Origin: VAXT01 sp963850415
GTDB taxonomy: Bacteria; Actinomycetota; Thermoleophilia; Gaiellales; Gaiellaceae
Length of the DNA: 64,000 bases
Direction of reading: 5' to 3'
Assembly: GCA_963850415.1 (NCBI GenBank)
Contig: CAWKLE010000003.1
Location: forward strand, 868,001 to 932,000
Shown here: positions 54,140-63,003 of the stretch, in pieces
How positions within the stretch are numbered: the first letter of the stretch is position 1
Layout of the letters: each line of letters begins with the position of its first letter
Position numbers and translations under genes: made by a program
The notes under the pieces: generated by a model
What the model was told of the DNA's origin: nothing
The model's database searches: none
The model's input: only the letters and a program-made list of their open reading frames with translations

Positions 54140-54212
54140 AGCCGACGCCCGGACTCGAACCGGGGACCCCTTCATTACGAGTGAAGTGCTCTACCAGCTG
54201 AGCTACGTCGGC
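54140..54212 (-). tRNA. tRNA-Thr, anticodon CGU
   Basis: Read on the minus strand: acceptor arms GCCGACG/CGTCGGC, D stem GCTC/GAGC, anticodon stem CTTCA/TGAAG with loop CTCGTAA (anticodon CGT), five-base variable loop, T stem CCCGG/CCGGG with TTCGAGT loop, discriminator T. Total 73 bases; CCA is not encoded. It reads ACG, a common threonine codon in high-GC genomes. Confidence 0.93.
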
Positions 54213-54221
54213 GGGCCGCTC

Positions 54222-54614
54222 CTAGCGTAGCCGACTCAGTTCCAAGCGAAGCTCGCCGGTGGCCCACTCGATGGTCGGCGCGGACGCATCCGTCGACCCG
54301 TCCGTCACGAGGTGACGCCGCCCGCGGCCCAGATCCGTGAGTGAGGCAACGTCCAGGTTCGAAAGGGCCTCGGCCTCGGCGGCGCTGACCGGGACGATCT
54401 CCCGGCGCTGGGCGTCGCCGCCGCCCTTCCCGTCGACGGCCTCGCCGAAGATCCAGACGAACTGCTGCCCGCACTCGGCGCACCGGCGGAGCTGGACGAG
54501 GAAGTGCGAGTCGCCCACGAGCTCCCGCTCGACGGCGAGCCCTTCCTCGTAGTACGCCCAGGCGGCTCGAGGGTCTTCGGCGTAGCAGCGACGGCACCCG
54601 AAGCTGTCCGACAT
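54222..54614 (-). CDS. Small protein with two CxxC pairs (zinc ribbon-like)
   Basis: 130 residues. CRRC near residue 7 and CAEC near residue 44 could form one zinc site. The segment between has EEGLAVERELVGDSHFLVQL, and QQFVWIFGEAVDG follows. The rest is polar with an IEWATGELRLELSRL end. No known family. It lies between tRNA-Thr and the LacI regulator on the same strand. Confidence 0.65.
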   Translation of the reverse strand: MSDSFGCRRCYAEDPRAAWAYYEEGLAVERELVGDSHFLVQLRRCAECGQQFVWIFGEAVDGKGGGDAQRREIVPVSAAEAEALSNLDVASLTDLGRGRRHLVTDGSTDASAPTIEWATGELRLELSRLR

Positions 54615-54626
54615 GGGTCTGCTCGC

Positions 54627-55655
54627 TCAGGCCTGCTTCGGCGGGGCCGTCGAGTCGCGGATGACGAGTCGAGTGGCGAGCTCGACATGCATCGCCTCGA
54701 AGCTCTGCCGCTCGAGCAGGCGGCTCAGGAGACTCACGGCCGTTCGCCCCATCTCTTGGAGCGGCTGGCGGACCGTCGTCAGGGCCGGCGTCACGATCGT
54801 CGCGTGCTCGACGTCGTCGAAGCCGACGACCGACAGGTCTTCGGGGACGCGCAGCCCGCGGGCCCGCGCGGCCTGGATGGCGCCGATCGCCGTGTTGTCG
54901 TTGAACGCGAAGATCGCCGTCGGCGGGTCGGGCAGCGCGAGCAGAGAGGCGGCGGCGTCTCGCCCGGGGTCGACCTCGGGAATCGATTCGACCTCGAGCG
55001 CGGGGTCGGGGAGGATCCCTGCCGCTGCAAGCGCTGCCCGGTACCCCCGCCGGCGATCTTCGGTGGCCAGCCAACCGCCGGGCCCGGCGACCTGCGCGAT
55101 TCGCCGGTGGCCGAGCTCGAGCAGATGGCGCATCGCCTGGTCGGCGCCGGACGTGTTCGCGGCCGAGACGGACGGGATCCGCTCGTCCAGCCGCATCAGG
55201 GGGTCGATGACCACGAACCGGAAACCGTTGTCCAGGTGCCGCTCGAGCTCCTCGCTCGACTCCTCGGGGAGGATGATCAGGGAGCCGTCGGTCATGCCGT
55301 GCAGGCGATCGAGCACCGAGACCTCGCGGTCGTGCTCCTGCCTGGTCGGCGACAGCACGATCTGGAGGTCGCGCTCGAACAGCGCCTCGGCCGCGCCGTC
55401 CAGGATGCCCGAGAAGTACGCGGGATAGACGAGCGGGACGACGACGCCGACGAAGCCGGTGCGGCCCGCCGACAGGCCACGTGCGCTCCGATTCGCCGTG
55501 TAGCCGTTCTCACGGATGACGCGGCTGACCAGGTCGCGCGTCTCGTCCGAGACGTCGCCCCGGCCGTTCAGAACACGCGATACCGTGGCGATCGACACGC
55601 CCGCCTGGTCGGCGATCTGGCGGATCGTCGGGCGTGGTGAGGTCGTCTGCGCCAT
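54627..55655 (-). CDS. LacI-family transcriptional regulator
   Basis: 342 residues from the ATG at 55655. N-terminal helix-turn-helix TIRQIADQAGVSIATVSRVLNG and hinge helix RSARGLSAGRTG, then a periplasmic-binding-protein-like sensor: VVVPLVYPAYF, AIFAFNDNTAIGAIQAARARGL and VVGFDDVE. It should bind operators with a central ACGT, two of which lie in the gap before the divergent transporter operon. The effector is probably the sugar that the operon imports, such as a beta-glucoside. Confidence 0.92.
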   Translation of the reverse strand: MAQTTSPRPTIRQIADQAGVSIATVSRVLNGRGDVSDETRDLVSRVIRENGYTANRSARGLSAGRTGFVGVVVPLVYPAYFSGILDGAAEALFERDLQIVLSPTRQEHDREVSVLDRLHGMTDGSLIILPEESSEELERHLDNGFRFVVIDPLMRLDERIPSVSAANTSGADQAMRHLLELGHRRIAQVAGPGGWLATEDRRRGYRAALAAAGILPDPALEVESIPEVDPGRDAAASLLALPDPPTAIFAFNDNTAIGAIQAARARGLRVPEDLSVVGFDDVEHATIVTPALTTVRQPLQEMGRTAVSLLSRLLERQSFEAMHVELATRLVIRDSTAPPKQA

Positions 55656-55671
55656 TCGTTCATTGAAGCAT

Positions 55672-55691
55672 GTTCCGGAACGTTCCGGAAC
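55672..55691. promoter_or_regulatory. LacI-type operator 1, tandem GTTCCGGAAC
   Basis: Two copies of GTTCCGGAAC abut, so the centre reads CCGGAACGTTCCGG, a palindrome with the ACGT core typical of LacI-family sites. It is 17 bases upstream of the lacI start, so it may mediate autoregulation. Confidence 0.75.
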
Positions 55692-55730
55692 CAAAAATCT
55701 CCCTTTTCCAAGCAATTTGCGAGAAACGGC

Positions 55731-55760
55731 TTGACTTTCCCGTAACAAACCTGGTAATCC
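55731..55760 (+). promoter_or_regulatory. Promoter for the transporter operon
   Basis: TTGACT at 55731-55736 and TAATCC at 55755-55760, spaced 18 bases, form a plausible housekeeping-sigma promoter. Operator 2 begins right after the -10 region, so a bound repressor would block transcription. Confidence 0.5.
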
Positions 55761-55761
55761 T

Positions 55762-55777
55762 CCGGAAACGTTTTCGG
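55762..55777. promoter_or_regulatory. LacI-type operator 2, CCGGAAACGTTTTCGG
   Basis: A palindrome with one mismatch pair around an AACGTT core, close to operator 1 (CCGGAACGTTCCGG). It sits between the -10 region and the substrate-binding-protein start at 55824, as expected for repression of the importer operon. Confidence 0.72.
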
Positions 55778-55823
55778 AAACAACGGCCAACTGCCCGAAC
55801 CCTGGGCGAGAAAGGAACAACCG

Positions 55824-57563
55824 ATGCGACGCAAGATTCCGTCGTCTCGCTGGATCGCCGTCGCCGTAGCTACAGGCTGCGTCGCGTTAGCGGCAGCCCT
55901 CAGCGCGTCGACGCCGGCGGCCACGGACAGTCCCGTCAAGATCACGGCAGGGCACAAGTGCCTCGTCATGACGGGCTCCGGGGACCCGACGTTCATCAAG
56001 AACTTCAACCCCTACACCGCGACCGGGCTGCCGAGCGGCTCGTTCGTCCAGGGGGCAATGTACGAGCCTCTGATCGTCACGGCTGAAGGCGGCCTCAAGC
56101 CCGTTCCGTGGCTTGCCCGCAGCTGGAAGTGGAGCAACGGCAACAAGACCCTTACGCTGAACCTCGCTCGAAATGCGAAGTGGTCGGACGGTCAGAAGCT
56201 CACTTCCTCCGACGTCGTCTACAGCATGCTGGCCGGACGCCAGGACAAGCTGATGGACCGCGTGGGCCTGACCGGAGCAGGCAACGAGATCGTCTCCGTC
56301 AAGGCGAGAGGCCCGTACAAGGTCATCGTCAAGCTGAAGGCGCCTGACTCGCAGTTCATCGCCGCCACGATGAACCGGCAGTTCGTCGTGCCGCGACACG
56401 TCTGGTCCAAGGTCAGCAACGTCGCGACCTTCAACAACACGAGGCCGGTGGGCTCGGGACCGTTCAACGTGATCTCGCGCTTCACCTCGCAGGACTACGT
56501 CCTCAACAAGAACCCTCACTACTGGCAGAAGGGCCTGCCGAAGGTCCCGTGCCTCGAGTACGTGCAGGCCTCGTCGAACGACGCTGCGCTCGCGCTCATC
56601 CAGAGTGGGCAGGTCGACTGGACGCACAACTTCGTGCCGAACGTCGAGAAGGCGTACAGCGCCAAGGACAAGAAGCACTTCCACGCGTTCTACGCGAGAG
56701 CCGCCTACCCGGTCTCGCTGCTTCTCGACACCACGAAGTACCCGTACAGCATGCCGGCGTTCCGCAAGGCACTCAGCCGCGCGATCGACCGCAAGACCGT
56801 GTCGAAGCTCGGTGAGTACGGCTATGCCCCGCCGACCGACGCGATCGGCCTCAACGGGCTCTTCCCGAAGTGGGTGACCGACAAGAAGATCAAGGCGCGT
56901 TCCAATTCCATGTCCAGCTACAGCACCAACGCCGCCAAGACCATCCTGACCGGCGCCGGCTTCACGTATCACGGCAGCCAGCTCTATGACCCACATGGTG
57001 ACCGCGTCAAGCTCGACATCCACGTGATCGCCGGCTGGTCGGACTGGGTCGCCTCGAACCAGATCATCACCCGGAACCTGCGCGACATCGGGATCGACTC
57101 CAACGTCGCGCTCGAGCCGGACTGGGGTGCATGGCAGCCCAGCGCATACGCGACGAAGTTCCCGACGCTCCTCTGGCAGGCCGCTTCGCAGGGCTCGCCC
57201 TACGGGTACTTCTATTCGAACCTGTCCCAGAACGCGTACGTCCCGCCGGGTCAGAGCGGTGAGACGACCGGCAACTGGGAGCATTTCTCGGATCCGAAGG
57301 CGACGAAGCTGCTCGCCAAGTGGAAGGGCACGCTGAACGTGGCGAAGCAGCATCAGCTCGCCACCCAGCTGCAGGGAATGTTCCTCGATGACCTGCCAAT
57401 CGTGCCGCTGTTCATCGGCCCGCGTTGGTCGACATACAGCACGCGGTACTTCCACTGCTTCTCGACGGCGAAGAACTTCTTCGGCGACCCCATCTACACG
57501 ACGTTCCCAGACAACATCCTGTCCTTCACCCGGATTTGCCCGGGTGGCAAGGTCGGCCCTTGA
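55824..57563 (+). CDS. ABC transporter substrate-binding protein, family 5 (oligosaccharide/peptide type)
   Basis: 579 residues with a signal peptide (WIAVAVATGCVALAAALSAS). The SBP_bac_5 pattern is clear: FNPYTATGLPSGSFVQGAMYEPL, LARNAKWSDGQKLTSSDVVYS, AFRKALSRAIDR and LPIVPLFIGPRWSTY. It binds the substrate outside the membrane and delivers it to the Opp-type permease. With a LacI regulator and GH1 beta-glucosidase, a cello-oligosaccharide or beta-glucoside is more likely than a peptide, as known for Opp-type importers in Thermotoga. Confidence 0.85.
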   Translation: MRRKIPSSRWIAVAVATGCVALAAALSASTPAATDSPVKITAGHKCLVMTGSGDPTFIKNFNPYTATGLPSGSFVQGAMYEPLIVTAEGGLKPVPWLARSWKWSNGNKTLTLNLARNAKWSDGQKLTSSDVVYSMLAGRQDKLMDRVGLTGAGNEIVSVKARGPYKVIVKLKAPDSQFIAATMNRQFVVPRHVWSKVSNVATFNNTRPVGSGPFNVISRFTSQDYVLNKNPHYWQKGLPKVPCLEYVQASSNDAALALIQSGQVDWTHNFVPNVEKAYSAKDKKHFHAFYARAAYPVSLLLDTTKYPYSMPAFRKALSRAIDRKTVSKLGEYGYAPPTDAIGLNGLFPKWVTDKKIKARSNSMSSYSTNAAKTILTGAGFTYHGSQLYDPHGDRVKLDIHVIAGWSDWVASNQIITRNLRDIGIDSNVALEPDWGAWQPSAYATKFPTLLWQAASQGSPYGYFYSNLSQNAYVPPGQSGETTGNWEHFSDPKATKLLAKWKGTLNVAKQHQLATQLQGMFLDDLPIVPLFIGPRWSTYSTRYFHCFSTAKNFFGDPIYTTFPDNILSFTRICPGGKVGP

Positions 57564-57580
57564 GGCCCTCGTAAGCGAGC

Positions 57581-57621
57581 GGTAACGGCGGGCGGTCCCT
57601 CTCGATCGCCCGCCGATTACC
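57581..57621 (+). promoter_or_regulatory. Strong stem-loop between the binding-protein and permease genes
   Basis: GGTAACGGCGGGCG and CGCCCGCCGATTACC pair with a single bulged base around a 12-base loop. The hairpin lies 18 bases after the SBP stop and 17 bases before the permease start. Without a T-tract it is more likely a processing or stabilising element that keeps binding-protein mRNA above permease mRNA, as is common for such operons, or a partial terminator. Confidence 0.6.
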
Positions 57622-57637
57622 CTCCGAGGACCGAACT

Positions 57638-58624
57638 ATGCGCTGGTTCGCCCGTCGGCTCGTCTTCTACGCGTTCGCGCTCTGGGTAGCGCTGACGATC
57701 AACTTCCTGCTGCCGCGCCTGATGCCTGGGAGCCCGATCGCCGGGATCCTGCAGCACCTGACTCCGGCCCAGCTCGCGTCGAACCCCGGGATCGTCCAGA
57801 CCTACGAGGCGCTGGTCGGCGGAGGGCACAACTCGATCTGGCAGGACTACATCACGTACCTGGGCCACATCGTGCACCTCGACTTCGGCATCTCCACATC
57901 GCATTACCCCGCACCGGTGTCCCAGGTCATCGGGCAGACACTCCCTTACTCGATTTTCCTCGTCGGCGTCGCCTTCTTCCTCTCGTTCCTGATTGGCACG
58001 GCGATCGGGATGTTCGCGGCCTGGCGGCGCGGCGGGTTCGTGGACAGCGTCTTCGTCCCGACTTTCATGACACTGAGCGCCTTCCCCGCGTTCTTCACGG
58101 CGCTCCTCGGGCTCTACTTTCTCGGTCTCAAGCTGCACTGGTTCCCGATCCAGCACGCGTATGACAGCAGCCTCACCCCGGGGTTCAACTGGGCGTTCCT
58201 GTCGAGCGCGTTCCGTCACGCGCAGCTGCCAATGCTCGTCATCCTCGCCGCGTTCACGGGCGGCTGGATGCTGAACATGCGCACGGTGATGATCAACACG
58301 ATCGGCGAGGACTACGTGACGATGGCGCACGCGAAGGGTCTGCGCGATCGCCGCGTGATGTCGCGCTACGCGGCGAGGAACGCGATCCTGCCCCCCCTGA
58401 ACGGGTTCGCCGCGCTGTTCGCCAGTGCGGTCGGAGGGCTCGTCTTCGTGGAGTACGTGTTCAGCTACCCCGGCGCCGGCCTGACGCTCCAGCAGGCGGT
58501 GCTCGGCAACGACTACGCCCTCGCGCAGGCGCTGCTCGTCGTGCTCTCGGTCTGCGTGATCGTGGCGAACCTGCTCATGGACGTGCTCAACCTGATCCTC
58601 GACCCGCGTCTGCGGACCGCCTGA
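57638..58624 (+). CDS. ABC transporter permease, DppB type
   Basis: 328 residues with six helices; N-terminal RRLVFYAFALWVALTINFLLPRL, the EAA-loop-like GEDYVTMAHAKGLRDRRVM, and YPGAGLTLQQAVLGNDYALAQALL at the end. It pairs with the DppC-type permease next to it. The stop and the next start overlap (TGATG). Confidence 0.9.
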   Translation: MRWFARRLVFYAFALWVALTINFLLPRLMPGSPIAGILQHLTPAQLASNPGIVQTYEALVGGGHNSIWQDYITYLGHIVHLDFGISTSHYPAPVSQVIGQTLPYSIFLVGVAFFLSFLIGTAIGMFAAWRRGGFVDSVFVPTFMTLSAFPAFFTALLGLYFLGLKLHWFPIQHAYDSSLTPGFNWAFLSSAFRHAQLPMLVILAAFTGGWMLNMRTVMINTIGEDYVTMAHAKGLRDRRVMSRYAARNAILPPLNGFAALFASAVGGLVFVEYVFSYPGAGLTLQQAVLGNDYALAQALLVVLSVCVIVANLLMDVLNLILDPRLRTA

Positions 58625-59619
58625 TGTCGCAGCTCGAGCCCACACTCGACCCCGCACTCGACCTCTCGATCCACGCGCCGCCCCGGCGCACGCACCGGCG
58701 CCTTCACATCCCGGGCTGGTTTGCGCTCCTGCTGGCCAACCCAAAGTCGCGTCTCGGGTTCTTGATGGTCGCCTCCGTGACGGTCGTCGCGCTGATCGCG
58801 CCGTGGATCTCGGTTGCGCACCCGCTCGACTTCAACATTCTCGCGACCCGCCAGGCGCCCTCCTGGCACCATCTCTTCGGCACGACCGACCAAGGAAGCG
58901 ACGTTTTCTCGCAGGTCGTGATCGGCGCGCGGCGGTCGCTGATGCTCGGCGTAGCGGCTGCCGCCCTCGCCACCGCGGTCGCCGCGACCCTCGGCATCAC
59001 CGCAGCGCTGCTGGGCGGGCTCGCCGACGACATCATCAACTTCCTGATCAACGTCTGCCTCGTCATTCCGCCGATCCCGCTGCTCGTCGTCATGTCGGGC
59101 TACACGCGGAACCACGGCATGTCGACGATGATTCTCGTCCTGGCGCTCGTCCTGTGGGCGTTCGAGGCGCGGATCCTGCGCGCGCAGGCGTTGTCGCTGA
59201 AGAACCGCGACTTCGTCGACGCGGCCCGGGCGGCCGGGGAGCCGACCTGGCGGATCGTCTTCGGCGAGCTCGTCCCGAACATGATCAGCCGGATCGCGGC
59301 TGCGTTCGTCCTCGTCTTCTACGTCGCGCTGCTCGTGGACGCGGGCCTCGAGTTTCTCGGTCTCGGAGACGTCTCGACGACGAGCTGGGGCGTCACCCTC
59401 TACTGGGCGCAGACGAACTCGACGGTGCTCCAGGGCGAGTGGTGGCCGTTCTTCTTCCCCGGAGCCATGCTCGCGTTCACCGTGCTCGGGCTCGTCCTGC
59501 TGCTTGCCGGCATCGACGAGTTCACCAACCCGCGCCTGCGAACGGAGAAAAAGCCCCGCCGCGGAAGCCTGCGGATGCTCTTCGGTGGTCGGCTCTCGGT
59601 CCATGAGGATGGCGCGTGA
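58624..59619 (+). CDS. ABC transporter permease, DppC type
   Basis: 331 residues from the ATG in TGATG. Long cytosolic N-terminus, then six helices with FGTTDQGSDVFSQVVIGARRSL (DppC signature), NRDFVDAARAAGEPTWRIVF (EAA loop) and EFLGLGDVSTTSWGVTL. The second half of the heterodimeric channel. Its stop overlaps the start of the ATPase gene (GTGA). Confidence 0.9.
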   Translation: MSQLEPTLDPALDLSIHAPPRRTHRRLHIPGWFALLLANPKSRLGFLMVASVTVVALIAPWISVAHPLDFNILATRQAPSWHHLFGTTDQGSDVFSQVVIGARRSLMLGVAAAALATAVAATLGITAALLGGLADDIINFLINVCLVIPPIPLLVVMSGYTRNHGMSTMILVLALVLWAFEARILRAQALSLKNRDFVDAARAAGEPTWRIVFGELVPNMISRIAAAFVLVFYVALLVDAGLEFLGLGDVSTTSWGVTLYWAQTNSTVLQGEWWPFFFPGAMLAFTVLGLVLLLAGIDEFTNPRLRTEKKPRRGSLRMLFGGRLSVHEDGA

Positions 59620-60647
59620 CGAGCCTCGTGGAGCAACCGCCCGTGACCCGCGCGCGGAACGCGGACCTGCTAGAGGTGCGAGATCTCGTCGTCGAGTACG
59701 GCTTCGGCGACCAAGCGGCGCGCGCGGTCGACGGCGTCGACTTTGCAATTCGTGAGGGCGAGGTGCTCGGGCTGGCCGGCGAGTCCGGCTGCGGCAAGAC
59801 GACGATCGCGAGCACGGTGATGCAGATCCTGCGGCCCCCCGGCCGTATCGCCGGCGGCAGCATCCTCTTCGAGGGCGAGGACATCGTCGGGAAGAGCAAA
59901 GAGGAGATCCGGCGGTACCGCTGGCGGAACGTGTCCATGGTTCTCCAGAGCGCGATGAACGCCCTCAACCCGGTGATGCGCATCGGCGATCAGTTCGTGG
60001 ACGCGGTGCAGGCCCACGAGAAGATCAACAAGCGGCGGGCTCTCGCGCGAGCGGGTGAGCTGCTCGAGCTCGTGGGCATCGACGCACGGCGCGTCAGCTC
60101 GTATCCGCATCAGCTCTCGGGCGGCATGCGCCAGCGGGTCGTAATCGCCATGGCCCTCGCCCTGGAGCCGGAGCTGATCATCCTCGACGAGCCGACGACG
60201 GCCCTGGACGTCGTCGTCCAACGCGAGATCCTCCAGCAGGTCGAGGCGCTCAAGCGCGACTTCGGCTTCGCGGTCCTCTTCATCACGCACGACCTGTCGC
60301 TCCTGCTCGAGTTCGCAGACCGGATTTCGATCATGTACGCAGGGGAGATCGTCGAGACCGCACCCGCCGAGCGGCTCGGCGCAAACCCGCAGCACCCGTA
60401 CACCCAGGGCCTCTTGAAGTCCTTCCCGCCGCTGAGGGGTCCGCTGGTCCCGCTTACCGGGATCCCCGGTTCGCCCCCTGACCTGCGCGATCCGCCGACC
60501 GGGTGCCGCTTCCATCCCCGCTGTCCGCACTGTCTTCCCGAGCAGGCGGATCTCTACAGGCGGCAGACGACCGAGCGGCCGAGGCTCCGCACGGTCGAGG
60601 CGGGGCACGAAGTCGCGTGCCACCTCGTCGCGGAGGGCGTGGAATGA
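59616..60647 (+). CDS. ABC transporter ATPase, OppD/DppD type
   Basis: 343 residues from a GTG. Walker A GESGCGKTT, Q-loop in SMVLQSAMNALNP, signature LSGGMRQRV, Walker B LIILDEPTTALD, and the H-loop FITHDLSLL. The C-terminal oligopeptide/dipeptide region with Cys-rich GCRFHPRCPHC binds an iron-sulfur cluster in several Opp ATPases. It energises import with the OppF-like partner. Confidence 0.9.
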   Translation: MTSLVEQPPVTRARNADLLEVRDLVVEYGFGDQAARAVDGVDFAIREGEVLGLAGESGCGKTTIASTVMQILRPPGRIAGGSILFEGEDIVGKSKEEIRRYRWRNVSMVLQSAMNALNPVMRIGDQFVDAVQAHEKINKRRALARAGELLELVGIDARRVSSYPHQLSGGMRQRVVIAMALALEPELIILDEPTTALDVVVQREILQQVEALKRDFGFAVLFITHDLSLLLEFADRISIMYAGEIVETAPAERLGANPQHPYTQGLLKSFPPLRGPLVPLTGIPGSPPDLRDPPTGCRFHPRCPHCLPEQADLYRRQTTERPRLRTVEAGHEVACHLVAEGVE

Positions 60648-61627
60648 CCGCAGCAGCCCCGCTCGAGGTTCGCAGCTTGACGAAGAATTTCCCGCTCGGG
60701 AGCGGGGTTCGCCGGCCGCAGGTCCACGCCGTCGACGACGTGTCGTTCGAGTTGCGCCCGGGCACGATCACGGCGCTCGTCGGCGAGAGCGGCAGCGGGA
60801 AGAGCACCGTCGCCCGGCTGCTCGCGCACCTGTCCGAGCCGAGCGCAGGGGAGGTCCTGTTCGAGGGGAGCGACGTCACGCACGTCCGGAGGCGGCGCGA
60901 CGTCCTTCACTACCGCTCTCAGGTCCAGATCATCTTCCAGGACCCCTTTGGCTCGCTCAATCCGGTCAAGACGGTGCGCCACCACGTCGAGCGTCCCCTT
61001 CGGATCCACAAGATCGTCCCTTCGCGCCAGGTCGAGCAGCGGGTGCACGAGCTGCTGCGCACGGTCGGGCTCGTCCCTCCGGAGGACATCGCCGCCAAGT
61101 ATCCGCACGAGCTCTCGGGCGGCCAGCGGCAGAGGGTCGCGATCGCCCGCGCGCTCGCGGTCGAGCCGAAGGTCGTCCTCGCGGACGAGCCGATCAGCAT
61201 GCTCGACGTCTCGATCCGCATCGGGGTCCTGAACCTGATGACCAAGCTCAAGGAGGAGCACGGGATCGCGTTTCTCTACGTGACGCACGACCTTGCGAGC
61301 GCGCGCTATGTCGCCGACGACATCCTCGTCATGTACGCGGGGCAGATCGTCGAGCGCGGGCCGATCGAGGACGTGCTCGCGGCGCCGCTCCACCCGTACA
61401 CGCGACTCCTGCTCGACTCCGTGGCGGATCCGGCGACGAAGACCGAGGGCCAGCAGGTCGAGCTCAGGAAGGGCGACTCCTCGGCCTCCGTTGATCCGGG
61501 CGAAGGGTGCCGCTTCCGTGCGCGGTGCCCGCTCGCGATCGAGATCTGCTCCCACACGACCCCCCAGCTGGTCGAGGAACGTCCCGAACACGCTGCCCGC
61601 TGCCATGTCACCGCCCCTGCGAACTGA
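60644..61627 (+). CDS. ABC transporter ATPase, OppF/DppF type
   Basis: 327 residues from the ATG that overlaps the previous stop. Walker A GESGSGKST, Q-loop QIIFQDPFGSLNP, signature LSGGQRQRV, Walker B VVLADEPISMLD, H-loop YVTHDLASA, and the Cys-rich C-terminal GCRFRARCPLA. It forms the nucleotide-binding heterodimer with the preceding ATPase. Confidence 0.9.
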   Translation: MTAAAPLEVRSLTKNFPLGSGVRRPQVHAVDDVSFELRPGTITALVGESGSGKSTVARLLAHLSEPSAGEVLFEGSDVTHVRRRRDVLHYRSQVQIIFQDPFGSLNPVKTVRHHVERPLRIHKIVPSRQVEQRVHELLRTVGLVPPEDIAAKYPHELSGGQRQRVAIARALAVEPKVVLADEPISMLDVSIRIGVLNLMTKLKEEHGIAFLYVTHDLASARYVADDILVMYAGQIVERGPIEDVLAAPLHPYTRLLLDSVADPATKTEGQQVELRKGDSSASVDPGEGCRFRARCPLAIEICSHTTPQLVEERPEHAARCHVTAPAN

Positions 61628-61640
61628 CCGAGAGGACACG

Positions 61641-63002
61641 ATGCCGACAGAGAACAGCCCGTTTCCGCCCGATTTCATCTGGGGCGCCGCCACGGCGTCG
61701 TACCAGATCGAAGGCGCCGCGCACGAGGACGGCCGCGGCGAGAGCGTCTGGGACCGGTTCTGCGCGACCCCCGGGAAGGTCCGGAACGGCGACTCGGGCG
61801 ACGTGGCGTGCGACTTCTACCACCGGTATCGCGACGACGTCGGGCTGATGCGCGAGCTCGGGCTGCAGGCATTTCGCTTCTCGATCGCGTGGCCGCGGGT
61901 CATGCCGACCGGTCGCAAGCCGGTCAACGAGGCTGGGCTCGACTTCTACGACCGCCTGGTCGACGAGCTGCTCGCGCACGACATCGAGCCGTACGCGACG
62001 CTGTTCCACTGGGACACGCCGCAGGCTCTCGAGGATCTCGGCGGCTGGCCCTCCCGTGGGACCGCGGAGGCGTTCGCCGAGTACGCGGAAGCGGTCGCGC
62101 GACGCCTCGGCGATCGCGTTCGCTTCTGGATCACGCACAACGAGCCCTGGGTCCACGCCTGGATCGGACACTCCTGGGGCGTGCACGCGCCGGGGCGAAC
62201 GAGCGAAGCCGACGCCGTCGCGGCCGCTCATCACCTGATGCTGTCGCACGGCTGGGCGGTGGACGTGATCCGCGCCGTTGCTCCCGACGCCCAGGTCGGC
62301 ATCACGCTCAACCTGGCGCAGGCCTACCCGACCTCCGACAGTCCCGAGGACGAGGCCGCCGCGTGGCAGGTCGACGGCGAGGGCAATCGCTGGTTCCTGG
62401 ACCCCATCTTCCGGGGCTCTTATCCGGCGGACCTCCTCGAGCGCAACGAGCTCGTCGCTCCGTTCGTCCAGGACGGCGACCTGGAGACGATCTCCGCGCC
62501 GCTCGACTTCCTCGGCGTCAACAACTACTTCCGCTTCCTCGTCAGCGCCGGCGACGACGGCCCGCGCATGGAGCGTCATTCCGAGAACCAGCACACGGAC
62601 ATGGGCTGGGAGGTCTACCCGGACGCGCTCCGCGAGCTTCTGGTTCGAGTCGCCAAGGACTACGGGCCGCAGGCGATCTACGTGACCGAGAACGGCGCTG
62701 CGTTCGGCGACATCCGTGGGCACGACGGCCGGGTGCACGACCCCGAGCGGACCGCCTACATCGAGTCCTACATCGGCGCTGTTTCACGCGCGGTCGCCGA
62801 AGGCGCGCCCGTGAAGGGGTACTTCGTCTGGAGCCTGCTCGACAACTTCGAGTGGTCGTACGGCTACTCGAAGCGGTTCGGGATCGTCTACATCGACTAC
62901 CCGACGCTCGAGCGCGTCCCGAAGGACAGCTTCAACTGGTACCGCGACTTCATCTCGACGAGAGCACGCACGCCGCGGCCCTCGCCGATAGCGACGGGCT
63001 GA
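61641..63002 (+). CDS. Glycoside hydrolase family 1 beta-glucosidase
   Basis: 453 residues, the usual GH1 length. N-terminal signature FIWGAATASYQIEGAA, acid/base E168 in THNEPW, nucleophile E350 in YVTENGAA, and the sugar-binding WSLLDNFEWSYGYSKRFG. No signal peptide, so imported beta-linked disaccharides or glucosides are cleaved in the cytosol. It is the last gene of the LacI-controlled operon, 13 bases after the ATPase gene. Confidence 0.94.
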   Translation: MPTENSPFPPDFIWGAATASYQIEGAAHEDGRGESVWDRFCATPGKVRNGDSGDVACDFYHRYRDDVGLMRELGLQAFRFSIAWPRVMPTGRKPVNEAGLDFYDRLVDELLAHDIEPYATLFHWDTPQALEDLGGWPSRGTAEAFAEYAEAVARRLGDRVRFWITHNEPWVHAWIGHSWGVHAPGRTSEADAVAAAHHLMLSHGWAVDVIRAVAPDAQVGITLNLAQAYPTSDSPEDEAAAWQVDGEGNRWFLDPIFRGSYPADLLERNELVAPFVQDGDLETISAPLDFLGVNNYFRFLVSAGDDGPRMERHSENQHTDMGWEVYPDALRELLVRVAKDYGPQAIYVTENGAAFGDIRGHDGRVHDPERTAYIESYIGAVSRAVAEGAPVKGYFVWSLLDNFEWSYGYSKRFGIVYIDYPTLERVPKDSFNWYRDFISTRARTPRPSPIATG

Positions 63003-63003
63003 C

